Below, in pieces: positions 1 through 9,896 of a stretch of DNA of 64,000 nt; within the stretch, counting starts at the first letter, position 1, and every line of letters starts with the position of its first letter. The notes under the pieces were generated by a model that made no database searches, was not told the DNA's origin, and worked only from the letters and a program-made list of their open reading frames with translations. The translations under genes and the position numbers were made by a program. Source of the DNA: Methyloceanibacter stevinii (GTDB lineage: Bacteria > Pseudomonadota > Alphaproteobacteria > Rhizobiales > Methyloligellaceae); contig NZ_LPWE01000004.1 in NCBI RefSeq assembly GCF_001723355.1, forward strand, positions 91,118 to 155,117, in the 5' to 3' direction.

Positions 1-392
1 GATTCGAAGATCTCCGGATGGGGCAGGTGGATGCGGCCCAGACCGCCGACATCCTCGCGGCGGACGAAGCTCACGACATCGCCTTGGGTCAGGCGCATCG
101 TCCCGGATTCGATCTTGCCGATGCGAAGCTTCGGCCCCTGAAGATCCACGAGGATCCCGATAGGGCGCGAGAACTCCGACTCCAGCTTGCGGACAATCCC
201 GTGGACTTCGCGCAAGCCGTCATGGGTCGCGTGGCTCATGTTCACGCGAAAGACATCGGCGCCCGCTTCGAACAGGCGCCGCATCGTATCTTCGTTGGTG
301 GAGGCAGGACCGAGCGTGGCGACGATCTTGACTCGTCGGTTGCGCCTTGGTTCTTTGCTTCGCCTTCTGGGTCCGTCAGACGCACTGTCCAA
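1..392 (-). CDS. pyk: Pyruvate kinase, N-terminal part (runs off the window)
   Basis: Glycolytic enzyme converting phosphoenolpyruvate and ADP to pyruvate and ATP in the cytoplasm. The minus strand reads VKIVATLGPAS, then FEAGADVFRVNMSH and DLQGPKLRIG, which are the family's opening strand and substrate-loop motifs. The catalytic middle and C-terminus lie outside the window. A TAA stop lies upstream in this frame, and the only usual start codon between it and the first conserved motif is the TTG at 390-392. The gene therefore overlaps the end of the upstream DUF1036 gene by about 150 bases in another frame. Family assignment is certain; the start is inferred. Confidence 0.93.
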   Translation of the reverse strand, partial: MDSASDGPRRRSKEPRRNRRVKIVATLGPASTNEDTMRRLFEAGADVFRVNMSHATHDGLREVHGIVRKLESEFSRPIGILVDLQGPKLRIGKIESGTMRLTQGDVVSFVRREDVGGLGRIHLPHPEIFE

Positions 393-841
393 TCCCTCTC
401 TTCGCCCGTATCGACCTCGAAGAAGCCGGTGCGTTTATGCCCGCGCTTTTCGCAGTCCGTTGTATTGCGGATGGTGAAGGACTTGTCGTCCGTGCACATG
501 TAGAGGCCGCCCGCCCATTCACCGCCCCGGTCATAGTCCACCGCGTGGATGTAGTAGTAGCGGCCTATCAGCACACCCTTGAGCAAAGTCTCGCAGGTGT
601 GGGAGGCGATATTCCACCAGCCCTCGCTGGCCCAGCCCTCGGTATCCTTGTAGCCGATCGCGACGCCGACACGGCTGGCGGTCGTGTTGCACAACTTCAG
701 GTCCGCGTTAGCGGGCGAGACGCCGGTCCCCGTCAGGATGCCGAGCGCCGTGAGGCCGGCCGCCATCGTGCCCGCGGCGGACCAGCGGCGTAGGGTGGCC
801 CAAACGGGCATGGCGTTTCGGATCACGTTAGAGGTAAACAT
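242..841 (-). CDS. DUF1036 family secreted protein
   Basis: About 199 residues. The N-terminus has a basic stretch, then a hydrophobic segment (about residues 23-43) ending at a likely signal peptidase site before ADLKLCNTT, so the mature protein is probably periplasmic. LKLCNTTASRVGVAIGY, a WASEGWW motif, four to five cysteines in the mature part and GRYYYIHAVDY match the DUF1036 family, whose function is unknown. It lies directly upstream of pyk, an arrangement I know from other Hyphomicrobiales. The last 50 residues, after VRLTDPEGEAKNQ, are read from DNA that also encodes the start of pyk, so the true C-terminus is less certain. Start ATG 841 is chosen because the signal peptide follows it; ATG 811 is possible. 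Confidence 0.8.
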   Translation of the reverse strand: MFTSNVIRNAMPVWATLRRWSAAGTMAAGLTALGILTGTGVSPANADLKLCNTTASRVGVAIGYKDTEGWASEGWWNIASHTCETLLKGVLIGRYYYIHAVDYDRGGEWAGGLYMCTDDKSFTIRNTTDCEKRGHKRTGFFEVDTGEERDWTVRLTDPEGEAKNQGATDESRSSPRSVLPPPTKIRCGACSKRAPMSFA

Positions 842-978
842 CGAAATCTCGGGGTCTGAAGTGGCGTTTGACCAACGCCGGACAGTAGCGTCGAATAGGT
901 TGCATTTCTCTGACTGGCAGGGCTCGATTATAAAGCTGAGGCCTCGCCCATAAAACACCGCCCAACTTTGAGGTAAAT

Positions 979-1839
979 GTGTCGCGGCCCTGTCGTCGTG
1001 TCGTTGGGCCCTACCGCTTTCAGGAGTTCAGTCTGGATACTTTGATACAAGAAGATTTGAGCGAGAAGCCATACCGGACCATCGAAGGGGATGTAAAGCT
1101 TGGTCTTTTGCTCCTTTGTGATCATGCCCAGAATCGCGTGCCCGAGGACTTACACACCCTTGGACTGCGGCCCGAGGACCTCCACCGGCATATCGCCTTC
1201 GACCTTGGCGCGGAGGGCGTCACCCGCTTCCTGGCCGAGATGCTGGGGGCACCTGCGGTCATCAGCCAGTTCTCCCGGCTCCTCATAGACCCGAACCGTG
1301 GTCTCGACGATCCGACCCTCATCATGGAGGTCGCCGACGGGCTCGTGGTGCCCGGCAATGTGAGGCTGAGTGCGGAAGCGCGCGAAGAGCGGCTCGACCG
1401 CTTCTACCGCCCCTACGACGCCGCCATCGGCCGGGCCGTCGACGCCGGGATCGAGGCGGGCAAGCCGCCGGTCATCCTGTCGCTCCATAGTTTCACCCAG
1501 GCCTGGAAAGGGCACCCGAGGCCCTGGCACGCCTCGGTCCTGTGGGATAAGGACCCGCGGGTACCGCTGCCGCTGCTCGAGAAGCTGGGGACCATTCCCG
1601 ACGCGGTCATCGGCGACAACGAGCCGTATTCCGGGCAGCTCAAGGGCGACACGCTCTACCGGCATGCCACCTCCCGGGGGCTCGCCCATGCGCTGATCGA
1701 GGTTCGCCAGGACCTGATTCTCGGCGAAGAGGGCCAGGCAGAATGGGCGGCGCATCTTGCGCGCGCGGTTTCGGACGTGCTCCAGTCCGCGGAGGGGCTG
1801 CATCGGATCGAGACCCACGGCTCCCACACAGGCGACTGA
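979..1839 (+). CDS. N-formylglutamate amidohydrolase family protein
   Basis: 286 residues. The family (PF05013) hydrolyses N-formyl-amino acids such as N-formylglutamate, the last step of one histidine degradation route; homologues outside hut operons have uncertain substrates. Visible motifs are LLCDHAQNRVP near the N-terminus, HIAFDLGAEGVTRFLAEMLG, SRLLIDPNRG, and VILSLHSFTQAW with the histidine expected for metal binding. The GTG start at 979 has a GAGGT sequence five bases upstream. No hut genes surround it; it is divergent from DUF1036/pyk and followed 14 bases later by DUF1244, so a role in histidine catabolism is not supported by context. Confidence 0.88.
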   Translation: MSRPCRRVVGPYRFQEFSLDTLIQEDLSEKPYRTIEGDVKLGLLLLCDHAQNRVPEDLHTLGLRPEDLHRHIAFDLGAEGVTRFLAEMLGAPAVISQFSRLLIDPNRGLDDPTLIMEVADGLVVPGNVRLSAEAREERLDRFYRPYDAAIGRAVDAGIEAGKPPVILSLHSFTQAWKGHPRPWHASVLWDKDPRVPLPLLEKLGTIPDAVIGDNEPYSGQLKGDTLYRHATSRGLAHALIEVRQDLILGEEGQAEWAAHLARAVSDVLQSAEGLHRIETHGSHTGD

Positions 1840-1853
1840 GAGGCAGGTGCGTG

Positions 1854-2099
1854 ATGGACGAGAAGACGAAAACAGAAATCGAGGCCGCGGCCTTCCGGCG
1901 GCTGGTGGAGCACCTGCAGGAGCGGACCGATGTCCAGAATATCGATCTGATGAACCTTGCGGGCTTTTGCCGGAACTGCGTGTCCGGCTGGTATCTGGAG
2001 GCGGCGGACGAGCGGGGCGTACCGGTCAGCAAGGACGAAGCCCGGGAGATGGTCTACGGCATGCCCTATGACGAGTGGAAGGCGAAGTACCAGACCTAG
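1854..2099 (+). CDS. DUF1244 domain protein
   Basis: 81-residue small protein matching DUF1244 across its full length: [20 protein letters not shown], then [13 protein letters not shown] with two cysteines spaced CRNC, and [12 protein letters not shown] at the end. Function unknown; structures of the family are small helical bundles. It starts 14 bases after the amidohydrolase stop and is probably co-transcribed. ATG 1854 is preceded by AGAGGCAGG, a reasonable ribosome site. Confidence 0.88.
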   Translation: MDEKTKTEIEAAAFRRLVEHLQERTDVQNIDLMNLAGFCRNCVSGWYLEAADERGVPVSKDEAREMVYGMPYDEWKAKYQT

Positions 2100-2281
2100 C
2101 GCCTCCCGTCTCCGACGAAATCAACAGCAAGATTAATGACTTAGCGCGGCGGCAGTGCTTCGCGCCGCGCACGGCTTTGGATAAGCGGGAAAAGCCGCGT
2201 CTTGTGCCTTGCCGCTCATTCCGATTCGGCCCCAAGCTCGCGACTTCATCGAACCATCATAAAAGCCTTGAGGAACAAACC

Positions 2282-2545
2282 GTGCAGCTTCAGACATCGG
2301 CCAAAGATCAGCTTCGTGCCTTCGTATCCCGTATCGAGCGGCTGGAGGAAGAAAAGGCGGCGCTGTCCGCGGATCTGAAAGAGGTCTACGCGGAGGCCAA
2401 GGGCAATGGATTCGACGTCAAGGCGCTGCGCAAGCTCATCAGCATCAGGAAGCAGGATGATAATAAGCGCCGCGAGGAGGAAATGATCCTTACGACCTAT
2501 CTCCATGCGCTCGGCATGGATGAAGAGGAGTCCGAGGCGGCGTAA
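2282..2545 (+). CDS. gapR: GapR family nucleoid protein (DUF2312)
   Basis: 87 residues with a GTG start at 2282 and a GAGGAA ribosome site eight bases upstream. The sequence opens with an [19 protein letters not shown] coiled coil and continues through [18 protein letters not shown] and [13 protein letters not shown], the signature of DUF2312/GapR. In Caulobacter GapR binds overtwisted, AT-rich DNA ahead of replication and transcription machinery and helps topoisomerases; the same role is inferred here. Length matches the family. It is the last gene of the plus-strand block and converges on the DUF882 gene. Confidence 0.93.
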   Translation: MQLQTSAKDQLRAFVSRIERLEEEKAALSADLKEVYAEAKGNGFDVKALRKLISIRKQDDNKRREEEMILTTYLHALGMDEEESEAA

Positions 2546-2593
2546 TCCGAAGCGTGCGGGGCTGGCGTGCGTCAGCCCTTCATGCGGCCTCGG

Positions 2594-3941
2594 CTAGCGG
2601 GCGGCGAGGCGCGTGGGGCCTTCCTTCGGGGCGGAGGCATAGAGGCTCGGCACGGCCGGGCCTGTCAGAGTCCGAATGCTTGCGAGGCCGAGATAGCCTG
2701 AGCTGGGGCGCAGCCCGAAGCGGCTTGATCCTTCCATGTCACGGAACATGTAGTCGATATTGCCCTGTTCGGGATGGGACATCGGGGCGACCTCGCGGTC
2801 GTGCGCCATCGAGGGGACAGCCATCAGTCGCGCGGTCTCGACCGCGACATAGGTCAGCTCGTCCGGATGGTCGTCGTCGAACGCGGGGGCATCGACTGGC
2901 TTGGCTTCCTGATAGCTCGGCACCTTTGCCCGGGCCGTGATGGAGGCAGCGTCCGGCTGCTGGCTCTGAGACGGAATGGGCTGGCTGGCCTCGGTCGGAC
3001 GGAGAGGCTCGCGCGCCCAGGGCAGGGTCCCGCCAAGGCTTGCCAGCACCACGCCGTTAGACGGCTTGTCTTGCTCGGGAATCTCCGCATCCGCCGGTGC
3101 GAGCGCCATCGGCTTGAATTGGGTGTCCGACGCGGAGGCAACGACCGGCATGGCCACCGGCGGTTCGGAAAGCTGCGCCAAGACCCGGACCGGGTTCGGT
3201 GTGGGCGGTGGTGTGAAGGAGGCGACCGCTGTCCCGGTCAGGCCTTGCGCCTGCGCAATCAAGACGTGGTCGACCATGCCCTTGGACTCGGCGCGGTCAT
3301 AGTCTGCTTGGTGATCCGCCGTCCGTCGGACGGCACATAGTCGGTCTTGCCGTCCGGAAACAGAGCTGCGAGCTCAAGGCGTGGCATGCGCGGCCACATG
3401 CGGACGTTGCCGACGTCCACATGGACGAAGGGGATGCCGGACTTCGGGTAATAGCCCACGCCACCGATCTCTTGGATGAGGGCGGAAGCCCGAAGCTTCG
3501 CCACCGGAATGTCCGGGAAATGAATGTCGGAGCCTTGCCGAGCGTGTGCTGGCTGCGCCGTGCCTGGCCGCCACCTGCGCGGCGGAGCTTTTCGTTGGTC
3601 TTCGAGCTGCGATAGGCCGAAATCAGGTGGATGGGCTCCTTCGAGCCGAGCCTAGTGTGGAGGGTCCAGATCAGATCGATCAGTTCCCGGTCCATCTTGG
3701 TGGGCTCTTTGGCGCGCCAATCGCGCATGAACCAGTTGAGCTTCTTAAGCGCTTCTTCGTCCCACACGCCGTCGCGCTTGTACGTGACGGTGATCGTCTC
3801 GTGGGTATGGATCTCATACATGGAAAGGGTACGGTCTTCGGCGGAGGCAACCGTCGCGTGACCGATGAGGCCAGCGGCGCCCATCGTCGCGATTGCAGCG
3901 CGCAGCATGGCGCGGCGTACAAGACTCCCCCGAAAACGCAT
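2594..3941 (-). CDS. DUF882 (YcbK-like, M15-type) periplasmic protein, interrupted by two frameshifts
   Basis: Read across two apparent single-base losses this is a 449-residue protein. A signal peptide ends near ATVASAEDR. The DUF882/peptidase M15 core follows: LSMYEIHTHETITVTY, NWFMRDWR, IHLISAYRSSKTN, SQHTLGKA, then in the next frame HFPDIPVAKLR, GVGYYPKSGIPFVHVDVG, and the third frame starts KGMVDHVLIAQ. The core resembles zinc D,D-peptidases such as YcbK/MepK. Frame breaks are near 3528 (an expected CCGGAC read as CCGAC) and 3307 (AAGGCAGAC read as AAGCAGAC). About 200 residues beyond the catalytic core are proline- and alanine-rich and unrecognised. Start ATG 3941 precedes the signal peptide. 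I infer an intact gene with sequencing errors. Confidence 0.85.
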
Positions 3942-4249
3942 CCCCGTCTTTCCGTATACCCTCGTCGGCGTTATCAGCGACTTTCCCCAATGACACCAAG
4001 CCCTTAAGGCCGTCCTGTGCCAGGGTCGCGTGTGCCCCACTGCGACCTATAAGCAACAGTAAACAAATAAAATGAGCGAAAAACAAGGCAAAGCCCTTAA
4101 CCGTAAACACGCACTTCCGAGCGTAGTTAACGATTTCTGATCGCCCGAATAGCGCGGTTTTTCGGAAGGTTGCGTGGCCGCCGGTGCTGGCGGCTAGGCG
4201 TACTCCGCCCGGATGGGCGAAGACAATCTTTAAGGTCAGGCGCGATTGG
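3942..4249. other. Intergenic region between DUF882 and L,D-transpeptidase genes
   Basis: About 308 bases without a supported gene. The part next to DUF882 is AT-richer than its surroundings and should hold its promoter; TTAA half-sites occur around 4096-4132. Near the transpeptidase end there is a 6-bp stem, GCCGCC at 4177-4182 and GGCGGC at 4189-4194, with no T run, so it is at best a weak terminator for the upstream gene. Confidence 0.5.
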
Positions 4250-6150
4250 CTAGTACCCGGTCCGCGCGAAGCGCGTGCCGGCGCGTTTCGGCGCCATCTC
4301 CGCCTGCCGCTCTTTCTTGGCCGTTTCGGCAGGGCGCTTCACCGCGGCGTAGTCCCGGCCGTTCTTGAGCAGGGCCGTGCGCATGCGGCGGTCGTGCCCA
4401 TACAGGTCGCCATAGGTCTTGATAGACCCATCCTCGTTCACCCACAGCGTGAAGTAGGTGACGTAGACGGGGATCGCGTTGTTCAGCGGCACGTGCTTGT
4501 CGTAGCCGGTGTTAAAGGCGTCTCTCGTCTTCTCGGCGCTCCAGTTGCGGTCGTACTTCAAAAGGACAGCAGCGAACTCGTCCGGATTCTGCACGCGCAT
4601 GCAGCCATGGCTCTCCGCGCGGACGGTCTTGTTGAAGTAGTGCTTCTCCTGGGTGTCGTGCATGTAGACGTCATGCTTGTTCGGAAACACGAACTTGACG
4701 CGACCCAGCACGTTCGTGGGGCTCGGCGGCTGGTAAAAGTGCAGCTTGCGGATGTCGACGCGGCTCCAGTCGATGCTCTGCGGGTCGATTTCCTGACCGT
4801 TATACTTGATGCGCAGTTCGTGCTGCGCCAGCACGCGGGTGTCCCAGCGGCGCCCATACCAGCCTCCGCCATAGGGGCGGATATAGGGCCGGATCTCGCC
4901 GGTCTTGATGGAGTTCGGCACATTCCAATAGGGACCGAACACCACGGACTTCATGTCGTTGGAGAAGATTGGCGTCGGCGTCTTGGTTTTGCCGACCACG
5001 ACGCGGGTCGTGTAGACGGCCTCGTCGTCCTTCACCACGCGCAGCATGAACTCGGGCACGTTCACGGTGACGTAGAACCGGCCCTGGTCCTGGGGTAGCC
5101 AACGCCAGCGCTCCATGTTCAGGAGAATCTTCTCGATGTCCGCCGGGTTGCCGGCGTTGCGCAGATGCGGATTGTTCAAGAGCCGCCGTGTGCCCGGGCC
5201 GACCACGCCGTCGGCCGCGGTGTTGTGCGCCGTCTGGAAGCGCTTCACCGCCTTGCCGACCGTCTCGTCATAGAGCTCGGGGTCGCTTCCTTGGGGCACG
5301 CCGAGCCGCCTTCTCAGCAGAGCGACTTGCGGGTCGGGTCGCCGAACCGGAGCAGCGGTCCGCTCGGGATCTGAATCGCGGGTTCCTTGGTAGCCGTATC
5401 GGTTTTGCCGCCGCGCAAGTCGACGAGCTTCCGGCGCAAGGCTTCGAATTGCGGATGCTGCGGCTGGAAGCTGCGCAAATACGCGCCTGCATCCGACCGG
5501 TAGGCGATCGACTGGATGACCTCGGAGGGCTTCGGCAACGCAAGGGTCGGATCGAGATTGCGCGAGATACGCCGGGGGTCGACGCGGCCGCCGCGTGCGT
5601 CGCGCGCGTAAGCGAGCACGGCATGGCTGATCTGAATTTCCGCCACCGCGAGCGCGTCCGGTGATGTCTTATCGAGTTCGCTCAGGCGCGGCAGCTTGTA
5701 GTCCACCGCGTCCAGGCCGTACTCGTCCGCGCGTTCGATCTCGGCAATCGCGGACTTGCCACGGGCAGTCAGCCCGCGTCCGTCGACCCACAGCAGCGGA
5801 AGGTCCGGGTCGGCGTAGTAGTCCACGAGCGCGGTCTTCTCGTCGGCTCTGAGGTTGTCCGTAGCCGGACCGCCTTCGGACAGCTGTGCCTGTACCGCCT
5901 TGCGAAGAGGATCGGCGGGCTTGGCCGGTTCGGCGCGCTGGACCGTATCGACGGCAGGCGCGTCCATCACGGAGTCGGGCGTGACGGTGCTCTCGCCCGA
6001 GTCGAACATCTGCATACGGAGGAACTCGGTGCTGCGCGGATCGGCGCCCAGCATTGCAGTGCTGGTCGTCTCGTCTTGCGCGGCGGTAGCGGGCAGACCC
6101 GGCAGAGTCGCGCAAAGAAGCGTCAGTGCGGTTGCGTAAGTAGCCTTCAT
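4250..6150 (-). CDS. L,D-transpeptidase (YcbB/LdtD type), one frameshift
   Basis: Cross-links peptidoglycan through 3-3 bonds in the periplasm. Read across one lost base near 5335, the product is 633 residues. Order of parts: signal peptide (ATLPGLPATAAQ), an N-terminal helical domain with YYADPDLPLLWVDG and ARGGRVDPRRI, a peptidoglycan-binding repeat (VKRFQTAHNTAADGVVGPGT), and the YkuD catalytic domain with FVFPNKHDVYMHDT and the active-site block ESHGCMRVQNPDEF. The frame changes at DPDPQ, where an expected CCGGAC reads CCGAC. Length and domain order fit YcbB-like enzymes. The DUF882 gene follows on the same strand about 300 bases on, also a cell-wall protein. Confidence 0.93.
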
Positions 6151-6172
6151 GGCGCTTGTCCCCCTTTCTGTC

Positions 6173-7681
6173 CTAGTTCGGCCGCGCTTCGAGTCCGATC
6201 TCCCGCATCTTGCGGTAGAGCGTGGATCGTCCGATGCCGAGCCTCTTGGCGATCTCCGTCATGCGGCCGCGATAGCGTCCGAAGGCCAGCCGGATCATGT
6301 CCGCCTCGACATCCTCGAGCGATCGGATGTCGCCGTTGGCGCTGAGAGCGGGGATGCCGACCGAATCCTTGCCGTTCCGCGTCGGGACATGAATTGTCTT
6401 CGGCGTGTCGGCGGACTGGCCGAGCACGACCGGTCCGTCGATGTGAGGCGTCAGGTCCTTCGGCGCTGGGGCCGGCGGCACGGTCACCGCGTAGCCTTCC
6501 ACGTGCGCGGCGATCTGCGGGAACTCGCTGACCGTCAGCGTGGGTGAGTCCGCGAGCACCACGGCGCGGAACACCGCGTTCTCGAGCTGGCGGATATTGC
6601 CTGGCCAGCTGTACCGCTGGAGCATCGCTTCCGTCTCCGCATCCGTGCCGTCGATGCTCTTGCCTTCCTCGGCGGCGAAGCGCGCGGTGAAGTGGCGAAT
6701 GAGCTCGGGAACGTCATCCAGCCGCTCGCGCAGGGGCGGCACCCAGATGGGGAAGACGTTGAGGCGGTAGTAGAGGTCCTCGCGGAAGCGGCCCTCCTGC
6801 ACCAGCTTGATCAGGTTCTGATTGGTGGCGGAGATGAGCCGGATGTCGACTTTCACCGATTGCTTGCCGCCGACGGGATCGATCTCCCCGTCCTGAAGCG
6901 CGCGCAGCAGCTTCACCTGTGCATCGAGAGGCAGTTCGCCGATTTCGTCGAGGAACAGGGTGCCGCCGTCGGCCTCGACGAACTTGCCGACCCGCTTGTC
7001 GGTGGCGCCGGTGAACGCGCCCCGCTCATGGCCGAAGAGAATGCTTTCGACGAGGTTCTCCGGAATGGCGCCGCAGTTCACGGTGACGAACGGCTTTGTC
7101 TTCCGGGCGCTTTCGCCCTGGATCGCGCGGGCAATCAGTTCCTTACCCACGCCCGACTCGCCTTCGATCAGGACCGGGATGTTCGATGAGGCGGCGCGCT
7201 GTCCGATCTCGATGACACGCTCCATGGTCTCGCTGCCAGCGATCAGATCGGAAAAGCCGAGCTTGCCGTCAGCAGACGCCTTCATGCGATTGATCTCGCC
7301 GGCGAGCGCTTCGATCTTGAGCGCGTTCTTGATGGAGACTTCGAGCCGCTCCGGGCTCACGGGCTTGACGACGAAGTCGACCGCGCCGGCGCGCATGGCC
7401 GCGATCGCCGCGTCGATGCTGCCATTGGCCGTCTGTACGATGACCGGCGGTTTTTTTGGGAGGGAACGCATGGCGCTCAGGACGGCCATGCCGTCCGTTC
7501 CGGGCATGACCAGGTCGAGAAGGACCAGGGAGATATCGCCGGCATTACCGGCCTGCAGTGCAGCGAGTGCGGCCTCGCCGCCATCGGCGGATTGAACCTC
7601 GTAGCCGAACCGCCTCGTAATCTCTTCAAGAATACGGCGATGTGTAGGGTCGTCATCGACGACCAAGACGCACTTGGGCAT
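6173..7681 (-). CDS. Sigma54-dependent response regulator (NtrC family)
   Basis: 502 residues. Receiver domain: VLVVDDD at residues 4-10, phosphoacceptor in VLLDLVMPGTDG, and VVKPVSPERLE. AAA+ domain: Walker A GESGVGKE, the sigma54-contact loop GAFTGA, Walker B GGTLFLDEIGE, and a Pro-Gly arginine-finger region SWPGNIRQLENA. The C-terminus is a Fis-type helix-turn-helix (MTEIAKRLGIGRSTLYRKM). No sensor kinase is adjacent, so the signal is unknown. The L,D-transpeptidase follows 22 bases downstream, which could place it under the same transcript. Start ATG 7681 gives the receiver its normal N-terminus; upstream in-frame sequence is not conserved in type. Confidence 0.93.
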   Translation of the reverse strand: MPKCVLVVDDDPTHRRILEEITRRFGYEVQSADGGEAALAALQAGNAGDISLVLLDLVMPGTDGMAVLSAMRSLPKKPPVIVQTANGSIDAAIAAMRAGAVDFVVKPVSPERLEVSIKNALKIEALAGEINRMKASADGKLGFSDLIAGSETMERVIEIGQRAASSNIPVLIEGESGVGKELIARAIQGESARKTKPFVTVNCGAIPENLVESILFGHERGAFTGATDKRVGKFVEADGGTLFLDEIGELPLDAQVKLLRALQDGEIDPVGGKQSVKVDIRLISATNQNLIKLVQEGRFREDLYYRLNVFPIWVPPLRERLDDVPELIRHFTARFAAEEGKSIDGTDAETEAMLQRYSWPGNIRQLENAVFRAVVLADSPTLTVSEFPQIAAHVEGYAVTVPPAPAPKDLTPHIDGPVVLGQSADTPKTIHVPTRNGKDSVGIPALSANGDIRSLEDVEADMIRLAFGRYRGRMTEIAKRLGIGRSTLYRKMREIGLEARPN

Positions 7682-7990
7682 GACGCAAAACTCACTGGTT
7701 ACGCAAACAACTACTGGAGCAGGCGCCGATGAGGCCGATACACTTGAGGCAACGTGACCCCTGCTGTGCCAAAACAGTGCACTCGAAGGGTAAACATGTT
7801 CTTTATCGCAGTTCGATTTTGGGGAAACTGTTGCGAATGCGTAAGTTTGCGTCCCACAACAAAGCGTTCTTAAGCCCTTGCGGGCGGCGCGGACGCTACC
7901 CAAACTAGGCGTAAGGAATCGACGCATTCGGGTGATAGCGAATCGCCTCCGGCACCACTCGCACCCCGCCAAAGAGGATTTTCAAGACCG
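7682..7990. promoter_or_regulatory. Divergent intergenic region
   Basis: About 309 bases between the response regulator and the oligopeptidase, which are transcribed away from each other. It should carry both promoters. Nothing else recognisable: no convincing RNA gene or small ORF with a ribosome site. Confidence 0.4.
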
Positions 7991-9891
7991 ATGCTGCCCC
8001 CCTGCTTTGCCCCTGGCCTGTTTCCCCATTTCTCAGCAACGTTCTCGCCCAAGGCGCTCGAAAAGGCCGGCGCCAAGCCGGGCGAGGGCGCCGCGCTGGG
8101 CGATCTGCCGGAATGGAACCTTGGCGATCTCTACGATGCCCCTGAGGCCCCCGCGCTCAAGGCCGATCTGGAAAAGGCCCGGCAGACGCCGAGGCCATGC
8201 ACGAGCGCTATGCGGGCAAGCTCGAAGGGCTCCTCGACGGCGGCGCGGGCGGCGAAGCGCTTGCCGAGGCCGTGCGCAGCTTCGAGGCTCTGAACGACGT
8301 GCTCGGACGGGTCGCGTCCTATGCCAGCCTGCTCTACGCCGCCGACACGACCGATCCCCGGCGGCAGAAATTCTACGGCGATATCCAGGAGACGATCACG
8401 GCGATCTCCTCGCAGCTTCTGTTCTTCCCCTTGGAGCTGAACCGTCTCGACGATGCGGCGATCGAAAAGGCGCTCGCCACGCCGTCTTTCGGCCACTACC
8501 GGCCCTGGGTCGAGGATTTGCGGAAAGAGAAGCCCTATCAGCTCGAGGACAAGCTGGAGCAGCTCTTCCACGAAAAGGCGGTGAGCGGGCGCGGGGCGTG
8601 GGACCGGCTCTTCAACGAGACCATGGCCAATTTGCGCTTCGACGTGGACGGTCAGGATCTGAGCCTGGAGCCGACCCTCAACCTGCTTCTCGATCCGAAA
8701 GAGAAGAACCGCAAGCACGCCGCCAAGGCGCTCGCGAAGGTGTTCAAGGACAACATCCGGCTCTTCACGCTGATCACCAATACGCTCGCCAAGGACAAGG
8801 AGATCTCGGATCGCTGGCGCGGCTTCGAGGACGTGGCCGATAGCCGCCACCTGTCCAACCGCGTGGAGCGGGACGTGGTCGATGCGCTGGTGGCCGCCGT
8901 GCGCGACGCCTACCCGAAGCTGTCGCATCGCTACTACGCCATGAAAGCCAAATGGCTCGGCATGGATACGCTGAAATATTGGGACCGCAATGCGCCGCTG
9001 CCCGAAGAGCCCAAACAGGTCATCGGCTGGAACGATGCACGGGAGACGGTGCTCACCGCCTATGGCGATTTCTCGCCGCGCATGGCGGAGATCGCCGGGC
9101 GCTTCTTCGCCGATGGCTGGATCGACGCGCCAGTCCGCGAGGGCAAGCAGCAGGGTGCCTTCTCGCATCCCACCGTGCCGAGCGCACACCCATACGTTCT
9201 GCTCAACTACCAGGGCAAGCCGCGGGACGTGATGACGCTGGCCCATGAGCTGGGCCATGGCGTGCACCAGGTGCTGGCAGGGAAGCAGGGCGCACTCATG
9301 GCGCCGACGCCGCTGACGCTCGCGGAAACGGCAAGCGTGTTCGGCGAAATGCTGACCTTCCGGAAGCTGCTCGATCAGGCGCCGAGCCCCCGCGAGCGCA
9401 AGGCGCTGCTCGCCGCGAAGGTCGAGGACATGCTCAACACGGTTGTGCGGCAGATCGCGTTCTACAGCTTCGAGCGGCAGGTGCACGCCGAGCGCCGCGA
9501 GGGCGAGCTGACCAGCGACCGCCTCGGCGAGATCTGGATGGACGTCCAGCGCGAGAGCCTGGGCTCGGCCATCGAGCTCAAGCCGGAATACGAGACCTTC
9601 TGGTCCTACATCCCGCACTTCATCCACGCGCCGTTCTACGTCTACGCCTATGCCTTCGGCGATTGCCTGGTGAATTCGCTTTACGCTGTGTACGAAAAAG
9701 CCGATGCGGGCTTCGCCGAGCGGTATCTCGAAATGCTTTCCGCGGGCGGCACGAAGCATCACAGGGAACTTTTGAAGCCTTTCGGTCTTGATGCATCGGA
9801 GCCCCATTTCTGGTCCATGGGTCTCAAGGTGATCGAGGGCTTTATCGACGAGCTCGAAGAGATGGACCGGGCGGTGGTCGCGGAGGCCTAG
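7991..9891 (+). CDS. pepF: M3 family oligoendopeptidase F, one frameshift
   Basis: Cytoplasmic zinc metallopeptidase that cleaves short peptides. Read across one lost base at about 8182 the protein is 633 residues. The N-terminal frame has LPEWNLGDLYDA, typical of the family's opening; the second frame carries the rest, including the zinc site HELGHGVHQ near residue 420 and a downstream FGEMLTF block. The frame break falls where CGGGCAGAC would be expected but CGGCAGAC is present. Helical regions and length fit PepF. It is followed six bases later by a membrane protein gene. Confidence 0.93.
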
Positions 9892-9896
9892 AAGAC

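Noticed and set aside
3259..3941. Programmed frameshifting in the DUF882 gene
   Set aside because: The same one-base loss in G/C runs occurs in many unrelated genes here, so a sequencing cause is simpler; no slippery heptamer was seen.
8131..9807. 558-codon open frame on the minus strand
   Set aside because: It is antisense to the oligopeptidase, whose motifs and family length are clear; long antisense frames are expected in GC-rich DNA.
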